This document shows positions 27,221 to 36,748 of a stretch of 64,000 nt of DNA, one piece after another (position 1 is the first letter of the stretch; each line of letters starts with the position of its first letter). Made by a program: the position numbers and the translations under genes. The notes below the pieces were generated by a model. It was given only the letters and a program-made list of their open reading frames with translations. It made no database searches and had not been told where the DNA came from. Origin of the DNA: Mesorhizobium qingshengii. Its GTDB lineage: Bacteria; Pseudomonadota; Alphaproteobacteria; Rhizobiales; Rhizobiaceae. Where the stretch lies: positions 213,529-277,528 of the forward strand of contig NZ_FMXM01000007.1 of NCBI RefSeq assembly GCF_900103325.1, in the 5' to 3' direction.

Positions 27221-30157
27221 TTAGAAAAAGCCCTTCCGCTGCCACCAGCCTGCGCGCTTCGGCTTGTCCTCGGTTTTGGCTGCCGGCTCTTCCGCAACGG
27301 TCGAAGAGACCACCGGCACGACCGGCGCATCGACGACCGTCGGCCTGCGCCGTGACGGCCGGGCCTTCGAGGGCTTTTCCTCGACAGCCGCGACCACCGG
27401 TTCGTTCGCAACCACAATCGCAACCGGAGCCTCGATTGGTGCTTCCTCGGCGACTTCGACAGAAGTCGCCTCGGCGACGGCTTCGGCCGCTGCTTTCTTC
27501 GGCTTGGCTGCACGACGCGGCTTCTTGGGCTTCTCGGTGCTCGGCACTTCGTCGCTCACCGCAGCCACTGGCTCTTCGACGGGCGCGGCGATAACCGGCT
27601 CGATCGATGCAGCCTCGCTTGCGGAACCGTCGCCCTCGGAAGGTTGGGTGGTTTCGCCGACACCTGCCTCGGTCTCGCCTTCACCGTCTTCACGGCGGTT
27701 GCGCTTGCCGCCGCGCTTGCCGCGGCGGCGCTTCTTGCCCGGGCCCTCATCCGAAGCCTGGAGCGTTTCATCCGTTTCGGCGGCGCCGAGCGGAGCAGTT
27801 TCGTCCGTTTCGGAGTCGTCGGCTGTCGGGTTCGCCGATTCAGAGAAATCGCCCGCCGGAGCGGAGACAGAAGCACCATCCGCAGCGGCGCCATGTTCGC
27901 GATCGCGATCCTTGCCGCCGCGCCGCCTGCGGCGTTTGCGACGCTTGCGGTCACGGCCTTCGCCTTCTTCTGCGCTGGCAGGTCGCGGCTGTTGTTGCTG
28001 CGGCTGCTGGCGGGGCTGCTCGGCCTGCGCCGGTGCCTCGTCCTCTTCCTCCACGACGACAATCTCGTCCTCGGGCTCGTCCGGCTCGACATAGGCCGGG
28101 AAACTCCGCGCCTCGACAAAGCCTTCCGGCTTTTCGGCCAGCGCGCCGCGGAAGATCGCATAGTGCTGCGCACCGACCGTATCGTCGGCCTCGATGGTGA
28201 TGGTCAGGCCGAAGCGGCTTTCGAGTTCCACCAATGTACCGCGCTTGTGGTTGAGCACGTAGAGCGCAGTGGCCGCAGGTGTCCGCACGGTGATGTGGCT
28301 GCGCGAATCCTTGAGCAGGAATTCCTCGATCGCCCGCACCACCATCAGCGCGACGGACGAATCGGAACGCACATGGCCGGTGCCGCCGCAATGCGGGCAG
28401 GGCTTCATGGTCGATTCCAGCACGCTGGCGCGGATGCGCTGGCGCGACATCTCCATCAGGCCGAAATGCGAGATGCGACCGACCTGGATGCGCGCGCGGT
28501 CGTTCTTGAGGTGGTCCTTCAACCGCTTCTCGACGGAGCGGTTGTTGCGGTTCTCCTCCATGTCGATGAAGTCGATGACGATCAGGCCGGCGAGATCGCG
28601 CAGCCTGAGCTGGCGGGCGACTTCCTCCGCCGCTTCCAGATTGGTGTGAAGCGCCGTGTCCTCGATCGAGTGCTCCTTGGTGGAGCGGCCCGAATTGACG
28701 TCGATGGCGACCAGCGCTTCGGTCTGGTTGATGATGATGTAGCCGCCGCTTTTCAGCGTCACCTGCGGCTGCAGCATGCGGTCGAGCTGTGCCTCAATGC
28801 CGCTGCGCACGAAGATCGGCGTCGTGTCGCGGAAGGGCTGGACGACCTTGGCATGGCTGGGCATCAGCATGCGCATGAAGTCCTTGGCCTCGCGGTAGCC
28901 TTCCTCGCCGGAGACGAGAATCTCGTCGATATCCTTGTTGTAGAGGTCGCGTACCGAACGCTTGATCAGGCTGCCCTCCTCATAGACCAGGGCAGGGGCC
29001 GTGGATTGCAAGGTAAGATTGCGGACGTTTTCCCAAAGCCGCATCAGGTATTCGTAATCGCGCTTGATCTCGGCCTTGGTGCGGCTCTCGCCGGCGGTGC
29101 GCAGGATGACGCCCATGCCCTGCGGCACTTCGAGATCGGCAACCACCTCCTTGAGGCGCTTGCGGTCGACCGCGCTGGTGATCTTGCGCGAAATGCCGCC
29201 GCCGCGCGCCGTGTTCGGCATCAGCACCGAATAGCGGCCGGCAAGCGACAGATAGGTGGTCAGTGCGGCGCCCTTGTTGCCACGTTCTTCCTTGACGACC
29301 TGCACCAGCAGGATCTGCCGGCGCTTGATCACCTCCTGGATCTTGTACTGGCGGCGCACCGGCTTGCGGCGGTTGCGCACTTCCTCCAGCGCATCCTCGG
29401 CGCCGACCGATTCGATCTCGTGATCGTCCGGATGCGAGGACTGCACCTCCTCCAGCATGCCGCGATCGTTGTCGCCGGACGTCGCTTCGCTTCCCTGTTC
29501 CGCTTGCGGGACGGCTTCGGAAATCACATCGGCCTCGATGGAGGCCGCGATCGACGTGGGACCGCCTTCGCGGGGTTCGGTTTCGCCCTGGTCGGCTGAA
29601 TCCTCGTCATGGTCGGACGTATCGGCGTGTTCCGAAGTATCGGCAGTGTGTTCGATGGTCTCGAAAGCGGGAGAGGCGTCTTCAGCAACAGCATCGGCAT
29701 CGGCGCTGTTGTCGTTGCCTTCGCCTGCCTCGCCGGAATCGGCTGCGCCCGCATCGCGCCTGTGTTCACCGCGGTCGCGGCTCTTGCCGCCACGCCGGCG
29801 CCCGCGCCGCCCGCGATCGCGGCTCTGGCGATCGTCGCCTTCGCCGTCCTCGTCCTCCTCGTCCTCAGCCTCCTGCGCTTCCGCGCGCAGCAGTGCCTGA
29901 CGGTCGGCGACCGGAATCTGGTAGTAGTCGGGGTGAATTTCACTGAAGGCGAGAAAACCGTGACGGTTGCCGCCATATTCGACAAAGGCTGCCTGAAGGG
30001 AGGGTTCGACGCGCGTTACGCGGGCGAGGTAGATATTTCCTTTGAGCTGCTTCTTGTCCTGGGATTCAAAGTCGAATTCTTCGATACGGTTACCCCGTAC
30101 GACGACAACTCGTGTTTCCTCCGGGTGGGAGGCGTCTATCAGCATTTTGTTGGGCAT
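27221..30157 (-). CDS. rne: ribonuclease E/G
   Basis: A 978-residue RNase E, the endonuclease that starts mRNA decay and processes rRNA and tRNA. The S1 domain begins near residue 35 (KGNIYLARVTRVEPSLQAAF) and is interrupted by a highly acidic insertion (about residues 95-260) typical of Alphaproteobacteria. The catalytic aspartates lie in VAIDVNSGRST and LIVIDFIDMEENRNN. The Zn-link is CPHCGGTGH. From about residue 690 the C-terminus is a disordered, lysine/arginine- and alanine/proline-rich degradosome-type scaffold. GGGAGG precedes the ATG. A long upstream region may carry autoregulation signals. Confidence 0.96.
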   Translation of the reverse strand: MPNKMLIDASHPEETRVVVVRGNRIEEFDFESQDKKQLKGNIYLARVTRVEPSLQAAFVEYGGNRHGFLAFSEIHPDYYQIPVADRQALLRAEAQEAEDEEDEDGEGDDRQSRDRGRRGRRRGGKSRDRGEHRRDAGAADSGEAGEGNDNSADADAVAEDASPAFETIEHTADTSEHADTSDHDEDSADQGETEPREGGPTSIAASIEADVISEAVPQAEQGSEATSGDNDRGMLEEVQSSHPDDHEIESVGAEDALEEVRNRRKPVRRQYKIQEVIKRRQILLVQVVKEERGNKGAALTTYLSLAGRYSVLMPNTARGGGISRKITSAVDRKRLKEVVADLEVPQGMGVILRTAGESRTKAEIKRDYEYLMRLWENVRNLTLQSTAPALVYEEGSLIKRSVRDLYNKDIDEILVSGEEGYREAKDFMRMLMPSHAKVVQPFRDTTPIFVRSGIEAQLDRMLQPQVTLKSGGYIIINQTEALVAIDVNSGRSTKEHSIEDTALHTNLEAAEEVARQLRLRDLAGLIVIDFIDMEENRNNRSVEKRLKDHLKNDRARIQVGRISHFGLMEMSRQRIRASVLESTMKPCPHCGGTGHVRSDSSVALMVVRAIEEFLLKDSRSHITVRTPAATALYVLNHKRGTLVELESRFGLTITIEADDTVGAQHYAIFRGALAEKPEGFVEARSFPAYVEPDEPEDEIVVVEEEDEAPAQAEQPRQQPQQQQPRPASAEEGEGRDRKRRKRRRRRGGKDRDREHGAAADGASVSAPAGDFSESANPTADDSETDETAPLGAAETDETLQASDEGPGKKRRRGKRGGKRNRREDGEGETEAGVGETTQPSEGDGSASEAASIEPVIAAPVEEPVAAVSDEVPSTEKPKKPRRAAKPKKAAAEAVAEATSVEVAEEAPIEAPVAIVVANEPVVAAVEEKPSKARPSRRRPTVVDAPVVPVVSSTVAEEPAAKTEDKPKRAGWWQRKGFF

Positions 30158-30807
30158 TATTTCGTTTCCTCCCGGCAGCCGTCAGCCGCAGCTTGCAAGG
30201 CAAGGCCCGCTGCTGCGTGTCTGGAGTGTGGGTGCCGGATGTCTGAATGTCCGCCGGCCGCCGCTTGAGCGCCATGGCGGTGCCGCCCGCAGCCATAATG
30301 GCGCGGTTTGATGCGGACCTTTCCATGATTGCGCTTGAAGCCATCGTCACCAGCAGAACCTTTTGAACCAAAGCCCGGCAAACCGGACCAGCTTGTTTGC
30401 TCATACAGAGCCGGCGCGGGAGCAAACCCGGCCGTTTTCCTCACGCAGGCGATTCCCCCGCCACGGGCGCACACCTGCGAAATTCGTCGCGATCACCTGA
30501 AGCCTTTTCGCGTGAAGCGAAAGGAGCCGCCCTTCGTCTGACCCTGTAGCAGGAAGCTTAGGAGGAGGGCGGTTCCAGGATTGCAGTGATCCACCATCGC
30601 TTTTATGATTTGGCGGGGTGGATGGCAACCCCGATTTCCGATGCCGGCAAAAAGCAGTTCCGTAACGTAAGAACAAGCTCAGACCCTTGCATGAAAAGGC
30701 TTGGTTAACCTTCTCTGGATACCAATCGTTAATCGAGTTCGCGGCCTAACCGGCACTTCGACGAAACGACCGGGCGTCTGCGCCAAACCGGGAGCGACTG
30801 GAAAGAG
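30158..30807. other. 650-base region between divergent rne and amidase genes
   Basis: No convincing protein gene was seen; the open frames present overlap on both strands and have no family pattern. The part next to rne probably contains a long 5' untranslated leader, as RNase E mRNAs are often feedback-regulated through structured leaders. Several local inverted repeats are present, for example CTTTTCGC / GCGAAAGG near 30510. The amidase promoter should lie in the last 150 bases, where TTGCATGAAAAGGC and GGTTAACC sequences occur. Confidence 0.4.
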
Positions 30808-32070
30808 ATGGGACTGGCGGACTTCACAGACAAGGGATGTCGTGTTGGCGGCCAGATTCTCGGCGTCTTTTGTCTTTTGCTGCTGGTGGCGATCGCTTCC
30901 GCTTTTTCCGCCGTTGCCAATGCCGCCGACGCACCGCTCGTGGCAACCGGCTACAAGATGGCGGGCGATGCCACCAAGATGCGTATCGTCATGAATTTCG
31001 ATCGCGAACCTGATGTCAAATGGTTCCTGCTGCGCGGTCCCAACCGGCTTGTCATCGATCTTGCGAATACGAGATTTGCGATTGGCGCCAAGGACCTGAA
31101 GGCGCGCGGCTTGGTCCGGGGCGTACGCTTGGGCGCGCTCGGCGAGGGCGTTTCGCGACTGATTCTCACCGGCAAGGGTCCGTTCGCCGTCGACAAGCTC
31201 GATGTGCTCAAGAACGAGGATGGAACCGGCTACCGCATCGCCATCGACATGTCGGCGGCCTCCGAACGGGAGTTTGACGCCGCACTTGCCAATCAGGCGC
31301 TGACCACTGGCTCGACGGTTTCGACGGACAAGGGGGGGCGGGTCGGCACCGGGCCGGTCTCCAATCCGGGTCACCGCTTCACCGTCGTCATCGATCCTGG
31401 CCATGGCGGCATCGACGGCGGCGCCGAGGGCCTGAACGGCACTATCGAGAAGAATGTCACGCTCGCCTTCGCCACTGAGTTGCGGGACAAGCTCGCAGCC
31501 GTCGACAAATACGATGTCTTCATGACTCGCGATACCGACGAGTACCTGCGCCTGGACGACCGCGTGCGCATCGCCAGGCAGCACGAGGCCGATCTGCTCA
31601 TTTCCATCCATGCCGACACCATCAGCGTCAAGGGCATCCGCGGCGCCACCGTCTACACCGTCTCCGACAAGGCTTCGGATCCGGAGGCGCAGGCGCTCGC
31701 CGACCGCGAAAACCTCTCCGACCAGTTCGCCGGCATGGAAATCAAGAACGACAACAAGGAAGTGACCGACATCCTGATCGACCTGATCCGCCGCGAAACG
31801 CACAATTTCTCGATGAGTTTCGCCCACACGCTGGTCGGACAGCTTTCGACCAGTGTCGGTCTCATCAACAATCCGCAGCGTTCCGCGGGATTCAAGGTCT
31901 TGAAAGCACCGGACGTGCCGTCCGTTCTGGTCGAACTCGGTTATCTCTCCAACGCCAAGGACGAGGCGCAGCTGCTCGACGCCGATTGGCGCGGCAAGGC
32001 GGCTCAAAGCATCACCAACGCCGTCGCGTTGTTCGCCTCCGCCCGCACCGGAGCAGGTGCCGGAGGCTGA
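30808..32070 (+). CDS. amiC: N-acetylmuramoyl-L-alanine amidase (AmiC type)
   Basis: A 420-residue exported peptidoglycan amidase that cuts the bond between MurNAc and the stem peptide during cell separation. A signal peptide (residues about 10-45, ending SAVANAADA) is followed by an AMIN domain (residues 50-150, LRGPNRLVIDLANTRF) and the Amidase_3 catalytic domain (about 195-410). Zinc-site motifs are VIDPGHGGIDGGAEG, EKNVTLAFATELRDKL with the Glu ligand, LLISIHADTIS and the late VLVELGYLSN with catalytic Glu. PBP1A follows on the same strand 213 bases downstream. Confidence 0.94.
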   Translation: MGLADFTDKGCRVGGQILGVFCLLLLVAIASAFSAVANAADAPLVATGYKMAGDATKMRIVMNFDREPDVKWFLLRGPNRLVIDLANTRFAIGAKDLKARGLVRGVRLGALGEGVSRLILTGKGPFAVDKLDVLKNEDGTGYRIAIDMSAASEREFDAALANQALTTGSTVSTDKGGRVGTGPVSNPGHRFTVVIDPGHGGIDGGAEGLNGTIEKNVTLAFATELRDKLAAVDKYDVFMTRDTDEYLRLDDRVRIARQHEADLLISIHADTISVKGIRGATVYTVSDKASDPEAQALADRENLSDQFAGMEIKNDNKEVTDILIDLIRRETHNFSMSFAHTLVGQLSTSVGLINNPQRSAGFKVLKAPDVPSVLVELGYLSNAKDEAQLLDADWRGKAAQSITNAVALFASARTGAGAGG

Positions 32071-32283
32071 CATGCCCGGCGGCGCCTGCAACCAGAGGCG
32101 GCGTTGCGCGACGACAACACCTGGTGCCTTTATTTCCGCCTTGCGGTCACGAAATCAGGCATTGCCGTATTTTGTCCACATGGTGGCGACATGGGTTTTC
32201 GATTGCGGTTTGGGACCGGTTCGAAAGCTTGCGCGAAAGGCGGCTTCGTTTAGGAAATTCCCGGACCAAGGACTGGAGCGGGT

Positions 32284-34740
32284 ATGATTCGTCTCATTGG
32301 CTATTTTTTCGGCATCGGCACGACGCTGGCCCTTCTGGTCGCGGCGGGCGTTGCCATCTATATCGGCCATTTGTCGAAAGATCTTCCCGACTACGAGGTG
32401 CTGGCCAAATACGAGCCGCCGGTGACGACGCGCATCCATGCGTCTGATGGCGCGCTGATGGCTGAATACGCGCGCGAGCGGCGCCTGTACCTGCCGATCC
32501 AGGCCATACCGGATCGCGTCAAGGCGGCCTTTCTCTCGGCGGAAGACAAGAACTTCTACAACCACCCCGGCATCGACGTGACCGGCCTTGGCCGCGCCAT
32601 CATCGTCAACCTGCAGAATTTTGGCTCAGGCAGGCGTCAGGTCGGTGCCTCGACGATCACCCAGCAGGTGGCGAAGAACTTCCTGTTGTCCTCGGACCAG
32701 ACCTATGAGCGCAAGATCAAGGAGATGATCCTCGCCTTTCGCATCGAGCAGGCCTACCCCAAGGATCGTATCCTCGAGCTCTACCTCAATGAAATCTTCT
32801 TCGGCTTTGGCGCCTACGGCGTCGCCGGCGCGGCGTTGACCTATTTCGACAAGTCGGTGAACGAACTGACCGTCGCCGAGGCCGCCTATCTGGCCTCCCT
32901 GCCGAAGGGGCCGAACAACTATCATCCCTTCAAGCATGCCGACCGCGCGCTGGAGCGCCGCAACTGGGTCATCGATCAGATGGTCGAGAATGGCTATGTC
33001 ACGCGTGAGGAAGGCGCCAAGGCCAAGGCCGAGCCGCTCGGCGTGACGCCGCGCCGCAACGGCACCTATCTTTTCGCCGGCGAGTATTTCACCGAGGAAG
33101 TGCGCCGCCAGATCATCGCCCGCTATGGCGAGAATGCACTCTACGAGGGCGGCCTCTCCGTCCGCACGACGCTCGATCCGAAGATCCAGCTCATTGCCCG
33201 CAAGTCGATGCAGAGCGGGTTGATCAAATACGACACGCTGCGCGGCTATCGAGGCCCTGTGACGACCATCGACGTATCCGGCGACTGGGGCGTTCCGCTG
33301 GGCAACGTCAAGGGGCTGGAGGATGTTCCCGAATGGTCGCTCGCCGTCGTGCTCGACAGTTCGGAGTCCGGTCTGTCGATCGGCCTGCAGCCCGCGCGCC
33401 AGGCGTCGGGCGAGATCGTCAAGGAACGCGTCGAAGGCACCGTCAGCAAGGAGGACATGGGTTTTGCCATGCGCCATGTGGTCGGCGGCAAGACCGTCAA
33501 GGCCAAGTCGCCGGCGGAGGTGTTGAAGCCGGGCGATGTCATCTTTGTGCAGAAGAACGACGGCGCCGATGGGGCCTACAGCCTGCGTCAGGTTCCTGAG
33601 GTCGAGGGCGGCCTGATCGCCATGGATCCCCACACCGGTCGCGTGCTGGCCATGGTCGGCGGCTTCTCCTACGCACAGTCGGAATTCAATCGTGCGACGC
33701 AAGCCATGCGTCAGCCGGGTTCTTCGTTCAAGCCGATCGTTTATTCGGCCGCGCTCGACAATGGCTATACGCCGGCCTCGGTGATCATGGACGGGCCAAT
33801 CACCATCCAGAGCGGCAACACCACCTGGACACCGAAGAACTACGACGGCACGGTGGCGGGTCCGGCAACCCTGCGCTCCGGCATCGAGAAGTCGCGCAAC
33901 CTGATGACGGTGCGGCTTGCCAATGACATGGGCATGAAGCTGGTGGTGGAATACGCCGAGCGCTTCGGCGTCTACGATCACCTTGCGCCGTATCTGCCGA
34001 TGGCGCTGGGCTCCGGCGAAACGACAGTGATGCGCATGGTATCGGCCTATTCGATCATGGCCAATGGCGGCAAGTCGATCAAACCGTCGCTGATCGACCG
34101 CATCCAGGATCGCTACGGCAAGACGGTGTTCAAGCAGGACGAACGCGGCTGCGAAGGCTGCAACGCGCCCGAATGGCAAAACCAGCCGGAGCCGGAACTG
34201 GTCGACAATTCCGAGCAGGTGCTCGATCCGATGACGGCCTATCAGATCACCTCAATGATGGAAGGTGTCGTGCAGCGCGGCACCGGCGCCACCATCGGCG
34301 AACTTGGCCGCCACATCGCGGGCAAGACCGGAACGACGAACGACGAAAAGGACGCCTGGTTCATCGGCTACACGCCCAACCTCGTCGTCGGCCTCTACAT
34401 GGGCTACGACACGCCGCGCGGCCTTGGCCATGGCGCCACCGGTGGTGGCCTCGCCGCGCCGATCTTCAAGGACTTCATGCGGGTGGCGCTGGACGGCACA
34501 CCCAATGTCGACTTCAAGGTTCCGGATGGCATGAATCTGGTCGCCATCAATCGCAAGACCGGCATGCGTGCCGCGTCGGGCGATCCGGGCACCATCATCG
34601 AAGCCTTCAAGCCGGGGACCGGTCCCGCCGACAGCTATTGGGTGATCGGCATGGGCGCCGACGGCTCCAATGGTTCCGGTGGCGCACTGTCGCCGCAGGC
34701 CAACCAGGCCATCCAGGACGGCGGCGGCGGTCTTTACTGA
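32284..34740 (+). CDS. mrcA: penicillin-binding protein 1A
   Basis: An 818-residue class A PBP. A single N-terminal membrane anchor (IGYFFGIGTTLALLVAAGVA) is followed by the glycosyltransferase domain (about residues 55-230) with its catalytic Glu in SAEDKNFYNHPGIDVTGLG and a second in STITQQVAKNF. The transpeptidase domain (from about 420) has the motifs SSFK (in RQPGSSFKPIVY), SRN and KTGTT. An OB-like insertion lies between the two. It polymerises and cross-links peptidoglycan. The same amidase-PBP1A-prfB order is common in Rhizobiales. A strong terminator follows. Confidence 0.97.
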   Translation: MIRLIGYFFGIGTTLALLVAAGVAIYIGHLSKDLPDYEVLAKYEPPVTTRIHASDGALMAEYARERRLYLPIQAIPDRVKAAFLSAEDKNFYNHPGIDVTGLGRAIIVNLQNFGSGRRQVGASTITQQVAKNFLLSSDQTYERKIKEMILAFRIEQAYPKDRILELYLNEIFFGFGAYGVAGAALTYFDKSVNELTVAEAAYLASLPKGPNNYHPFKHADRALERRNWVIDQMVENGYVTREEGAKAKAEPLGVTPRRNGTYLFAGEYFTEEVRRQIIARYGENALYEGGLSVRTTLDPKIQLIARKSMQSGLIKYDTLRGYRGPVTTIDVSGDWGVPLGNVKGLEDVPEWSLAVVLDSSESGLSIGLQPARQASGEIVKERVEGTVSKEDMGFAMRHVVGGKTVKAKSPAEVLKPGDVIFVQKNDGADGAYSLRQVPEVEGGLIAMDPHTGRVLAMVGGFSYAQSEFNRATQAMRQPGSSFKPIVYSAALDNGYTPASVIMDGPITIQSGNTTWTPKNYDGTVAGPATLRSGIEKSRNLMTVRLANDMGMKLVVEYAERFGVYDHLAPYLPMALGSGETTVMRMVSAYSIMANGGKSIKPSLIDRIQDRYGKTVFKQDERGCEGCNAPEWQNQPEPELVDNSEQVLDPMTAYQITSMMEGVVQRGTGATIGELGRHIAGKTGTTNDEKDAWFIGYTPNLVVGLYMGYDTPRGLGHGATGGGLAAPIFKDFMRVALDGTPNVDFKVPDGMNLVAINRKTGMRAASGDPGTIIEAFKPGTGPADSYWVIGMGADGSNGSGGALSPQANQAIQDGGGGLY

Positions 34741-34756
34741 CGATTTTCATGAGCGG

Positions 34757-34785
34757 ATGGGCTGGCCTTGTGCCAGCCCATTTTG
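34757..34785 (+). terminator. rho-independent terminator after mrcA
   Basis: Perfect 10-bp stem (ATGGGCTGGC with its complement), 5-base loop, then TTTTGCTTT. It separates the PBP1A transcript from prfB. Confidence 0.9.
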
Positions 34786-34862
34786 CTTTACAGCCGGCGG
34801 CAGCCTCCCTATGTATCGCGCCGACCGATCGCCATTTCAGCAAACAGGACGAACAGCCAGCC

Positions 34863-35994
34863 ATGCGCGCGGAAACGCAAAACATCGTCGACGAGATCAG
34901 GCAGGCGATAACCCTGCTGAGGAGGCATCTTTGACTGGGATCAGGCCATAAAGCGGCTTGAATACCTCAATGTGCGCGCCGAGGACGCCAGCCTCTGGAA
35001 CGAACCGCTGGAAGCGCAGAAACTGATGCGCGAACGCCAGGGTCTCGAGGAAGGCATCGCGTCGGTGAAGGGACTGACGCAGGCGCTGGAAGACAATATC
35101 GGCCTGATTGAGCTCGGTGAGGAAGAGCACGACGAAGGCGTCGTCGCCGAGGCGGAAGCCGCGATCCGTTCGATGCGCGGCGAGGCAAAGGCCCGCCAGA
35201 TCGAGACGCTGCTGTCGGGTGAGGCCGACGCCAACGACACCTATCTCGAAGTCCATGCAGGCGCCGGTGGCACCGAGAGCCAGGACTGGGCCTCGATGCT
35301 GCTGCGCATGTACACGCGCTGGGCCGAGCGCCGCCGCTTCAAGGTCGAGGTTCTGGAAGTCCATGACGGCGAAGAAGCCGGCATCAAGTCCGCTACGCTG
35401 CTGATCAAGGGTCACAATGCCTATGGCTGGCTGAAGACGGAATCAGGCGTCCATCGCCTGGTGCGCATTTCGCCTTACGACAGCAATGCACGCCGCCACA
35501 CTTCATTTGCCAGCATCTGGGTCTATCCGGTCATCGACGACACGATCGAGATCGATGTTTCCGAATCCGATGTCCGCATCGACACCTATCGCTCGTCCGG
35601 CTCGGGCGGCCAGCACGTCAACACCACCGATTCGGCAGTGCGCATCACCCATCTCGCCACTGGCATCGCGGTCGCTTGCCAGGCCGAACGCTCGCAGCAC
35701 AAGAACAAGGCCAAGGCCTGGGAGATGTTGCGCTCGCGCCTCTACGAAGAAGAGCTGAAGAAGCGTGAAGCGGTTGCAAACGCCACCGAAGCGTCGAAGA
35801 GCGATATCGGTTGGGGTCACCAGATCCGCTCCTATGTGTTGCAACCATATCAGCTGGTGAAGGATCTTCGCACCGGCGTCGAGAGCACCAGCCCGTCGAG
35901 CGTGCTCGATGGCGACCTCGACGATTTCATGGAAGCCTCGTTGTCGCAGCGTATCGAGGGCGGTGCGGGTGAGGTTGTGGCGGACCTGGATTGA
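34863..35994 (+). CDS. prfB: peptide chain release factor 2, expressed by +1 frameshift
   Basis: RF2, which ends translation at UGA and UAA. The coding sequence is in two frames: 34863-34931 (23 codons), then 34933-35994 after skipping base 34932, giving 376 residues. The shift site CTT TGA C is preceded by an AGGAGG three bases away, as in the E. coli prfB autoregulatory site: low RF2 lets ribosomes shift rather than stop. The GGQ motif is in [15 protein letters not shown]. The codon-recognition tripeptide is SPY (in [16 protein letters not shown]) where E. coli has SPF. A palindromic repeat begins at its stop codon. Confidence 0.96.
34920..34935 (+). promoter_or_regulatory. programmed +1 frameshift site of prfB
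   Basis: An internal Shine-Dalgarno-like AGGAGG (34920-34925), a 3-base spacer, the slippery CTT codon, an in-frame TGA (34932-34934) and a following C. This arrangement and spacing are those of the known bacterial RF2 frameshift cassette. Confidence 0.95.
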
Positions 35995-36134
35995 TGCATG
36001 TAGCCCAAATGCGCGCAGCGATTTTGGGGTAACGAAATGCATAAAAACAAGGACTTAAAGCGCGTTGCGTGACTTCGCTTCAACACGGCGCGCTTCAGGC
36101 CTTGGGACTGCGGCTTGACATGGACCTGGATTGA
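35982..36134. repeat. 13-bp direct repeats flanking palindromic repeat copy B
   Basis: The sequence GGACCTGGATTGA occurs at 35982-35994, where it includes the prfB stop codon, and again identically at 36122-36134, just before the next gene. The 127 bases between hold the palindromic repeat. This looks like a target-site duplication left by insertion of the element. Confidence 0.7.
35994..36095 (+). repeat. double-palindrome intergenic repeat, copy B
   Basis: First palindrome bounded by ATGCAT at both ends (35994-36042), with inner CCCAAA / TTTTGGGG pairing. Second palindrome AAAGCGCG...CGCGCTT (36057-36095). It starts on the last base of the prfB stop codon and is oriented with prfB. Same family as copies at 6782-6868 and 39353-39453. 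Confidence 0.8.
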
Positions 36135-36137
36135 GCG

Positions 36138-36560
36138 ATGGCTCGCAAGCTTGCCGGAAAATGCCTCTGCGGCGCTTTGCAATACGCCGTAACGGACGAA
36201 TTTTCTTACGCGGCCAACTGCCACTGTTCCAATTGCCGACGAACCACCGGTTCGGCCTTCAAGCCGTTCGCCGGCATCGAGCGCAACAAGCTTGTCTTGA
36301 CCGAGGGCGAGGACAACCTTCTGATCCTTGGCGACCAAAGCGGCCATGACGCGCACTGCGGGCTGTGTGGTTCACTGCTCTATTCCCTGGTCCGCGACGG
36401 AACCTTCTTCCATGTCGCCATGGGGACCCTGGTCGACGAGCCGTCCATTCGTCCGTCCGCCCACATCTTCGTGGGTTCGAAGGCAAGCTGGTTCACCATC
36501 ACCGATGAGTTGCCGCAATATGAAGAGCATGTCGTGGCTGCCAGAGCCGTCGACGAATAG
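36138..36560 (+). CDS. GFA / CENP-V domain protein
   Basis: A 140-residue protein of the glutathione-dependent formaldehyde-activating (GFA / CENP-V) family. The zinc-binding cysteines are visible: GKCLCGALQY, NCHCSNCRR and CGLCGSLLY. The catalytic role of the family outside Gfa is unproven; most are annotated as S-(hydroxymethyl)glutathione-type or unknown enzymes. The ATG is three bases after the second copy of the 13-bp direct repeat, so this gene may once have followed prfB directly. Confidence 0.92.
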   Translation: MARKLAGKCLCGALQYAVTDEFSYAANCHCSNCRRTTGSAFKPFAGIERNKLVLTEGEDNLLILGDQSGHDAHCGLCGSLLYSLVRDGTFFHVAMGTLVDEPSIRPSAHIFVGSKASWFTITDELPQYEEHVVAARAVDE

Positions 36561-36748
36561 CGTCGGCCGGCCACCAGCAATTTCTTGCGCCGACTCACAT
36601 TTCGGCTCACCATTACGGCATTGAGGGGAGACAAAAGCATTTATGGCCGGGCGCGGCATATCTGCAAGCTGACGATCGGCCGCTGGGAAGACACGTTCTG
36701 GGAACGGGCAAGCGAAACGCTTGAACCTCGTTTGAAAGGAACGTTCCC

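Noticed and set aside
27644..29599. Plus-strand open frame of 651 codons inside rne
   Set aside because: It is the antisense shadow of a GC-rich gene; the sequence is rich in His/Asp/Leu from mirrored codons and resembles no protein.
32626..34179. Minus-strand open frame of 517 codons opposite mrcA
   Set aside because: Antisense of PBP1A, which has all catalytic motifs.
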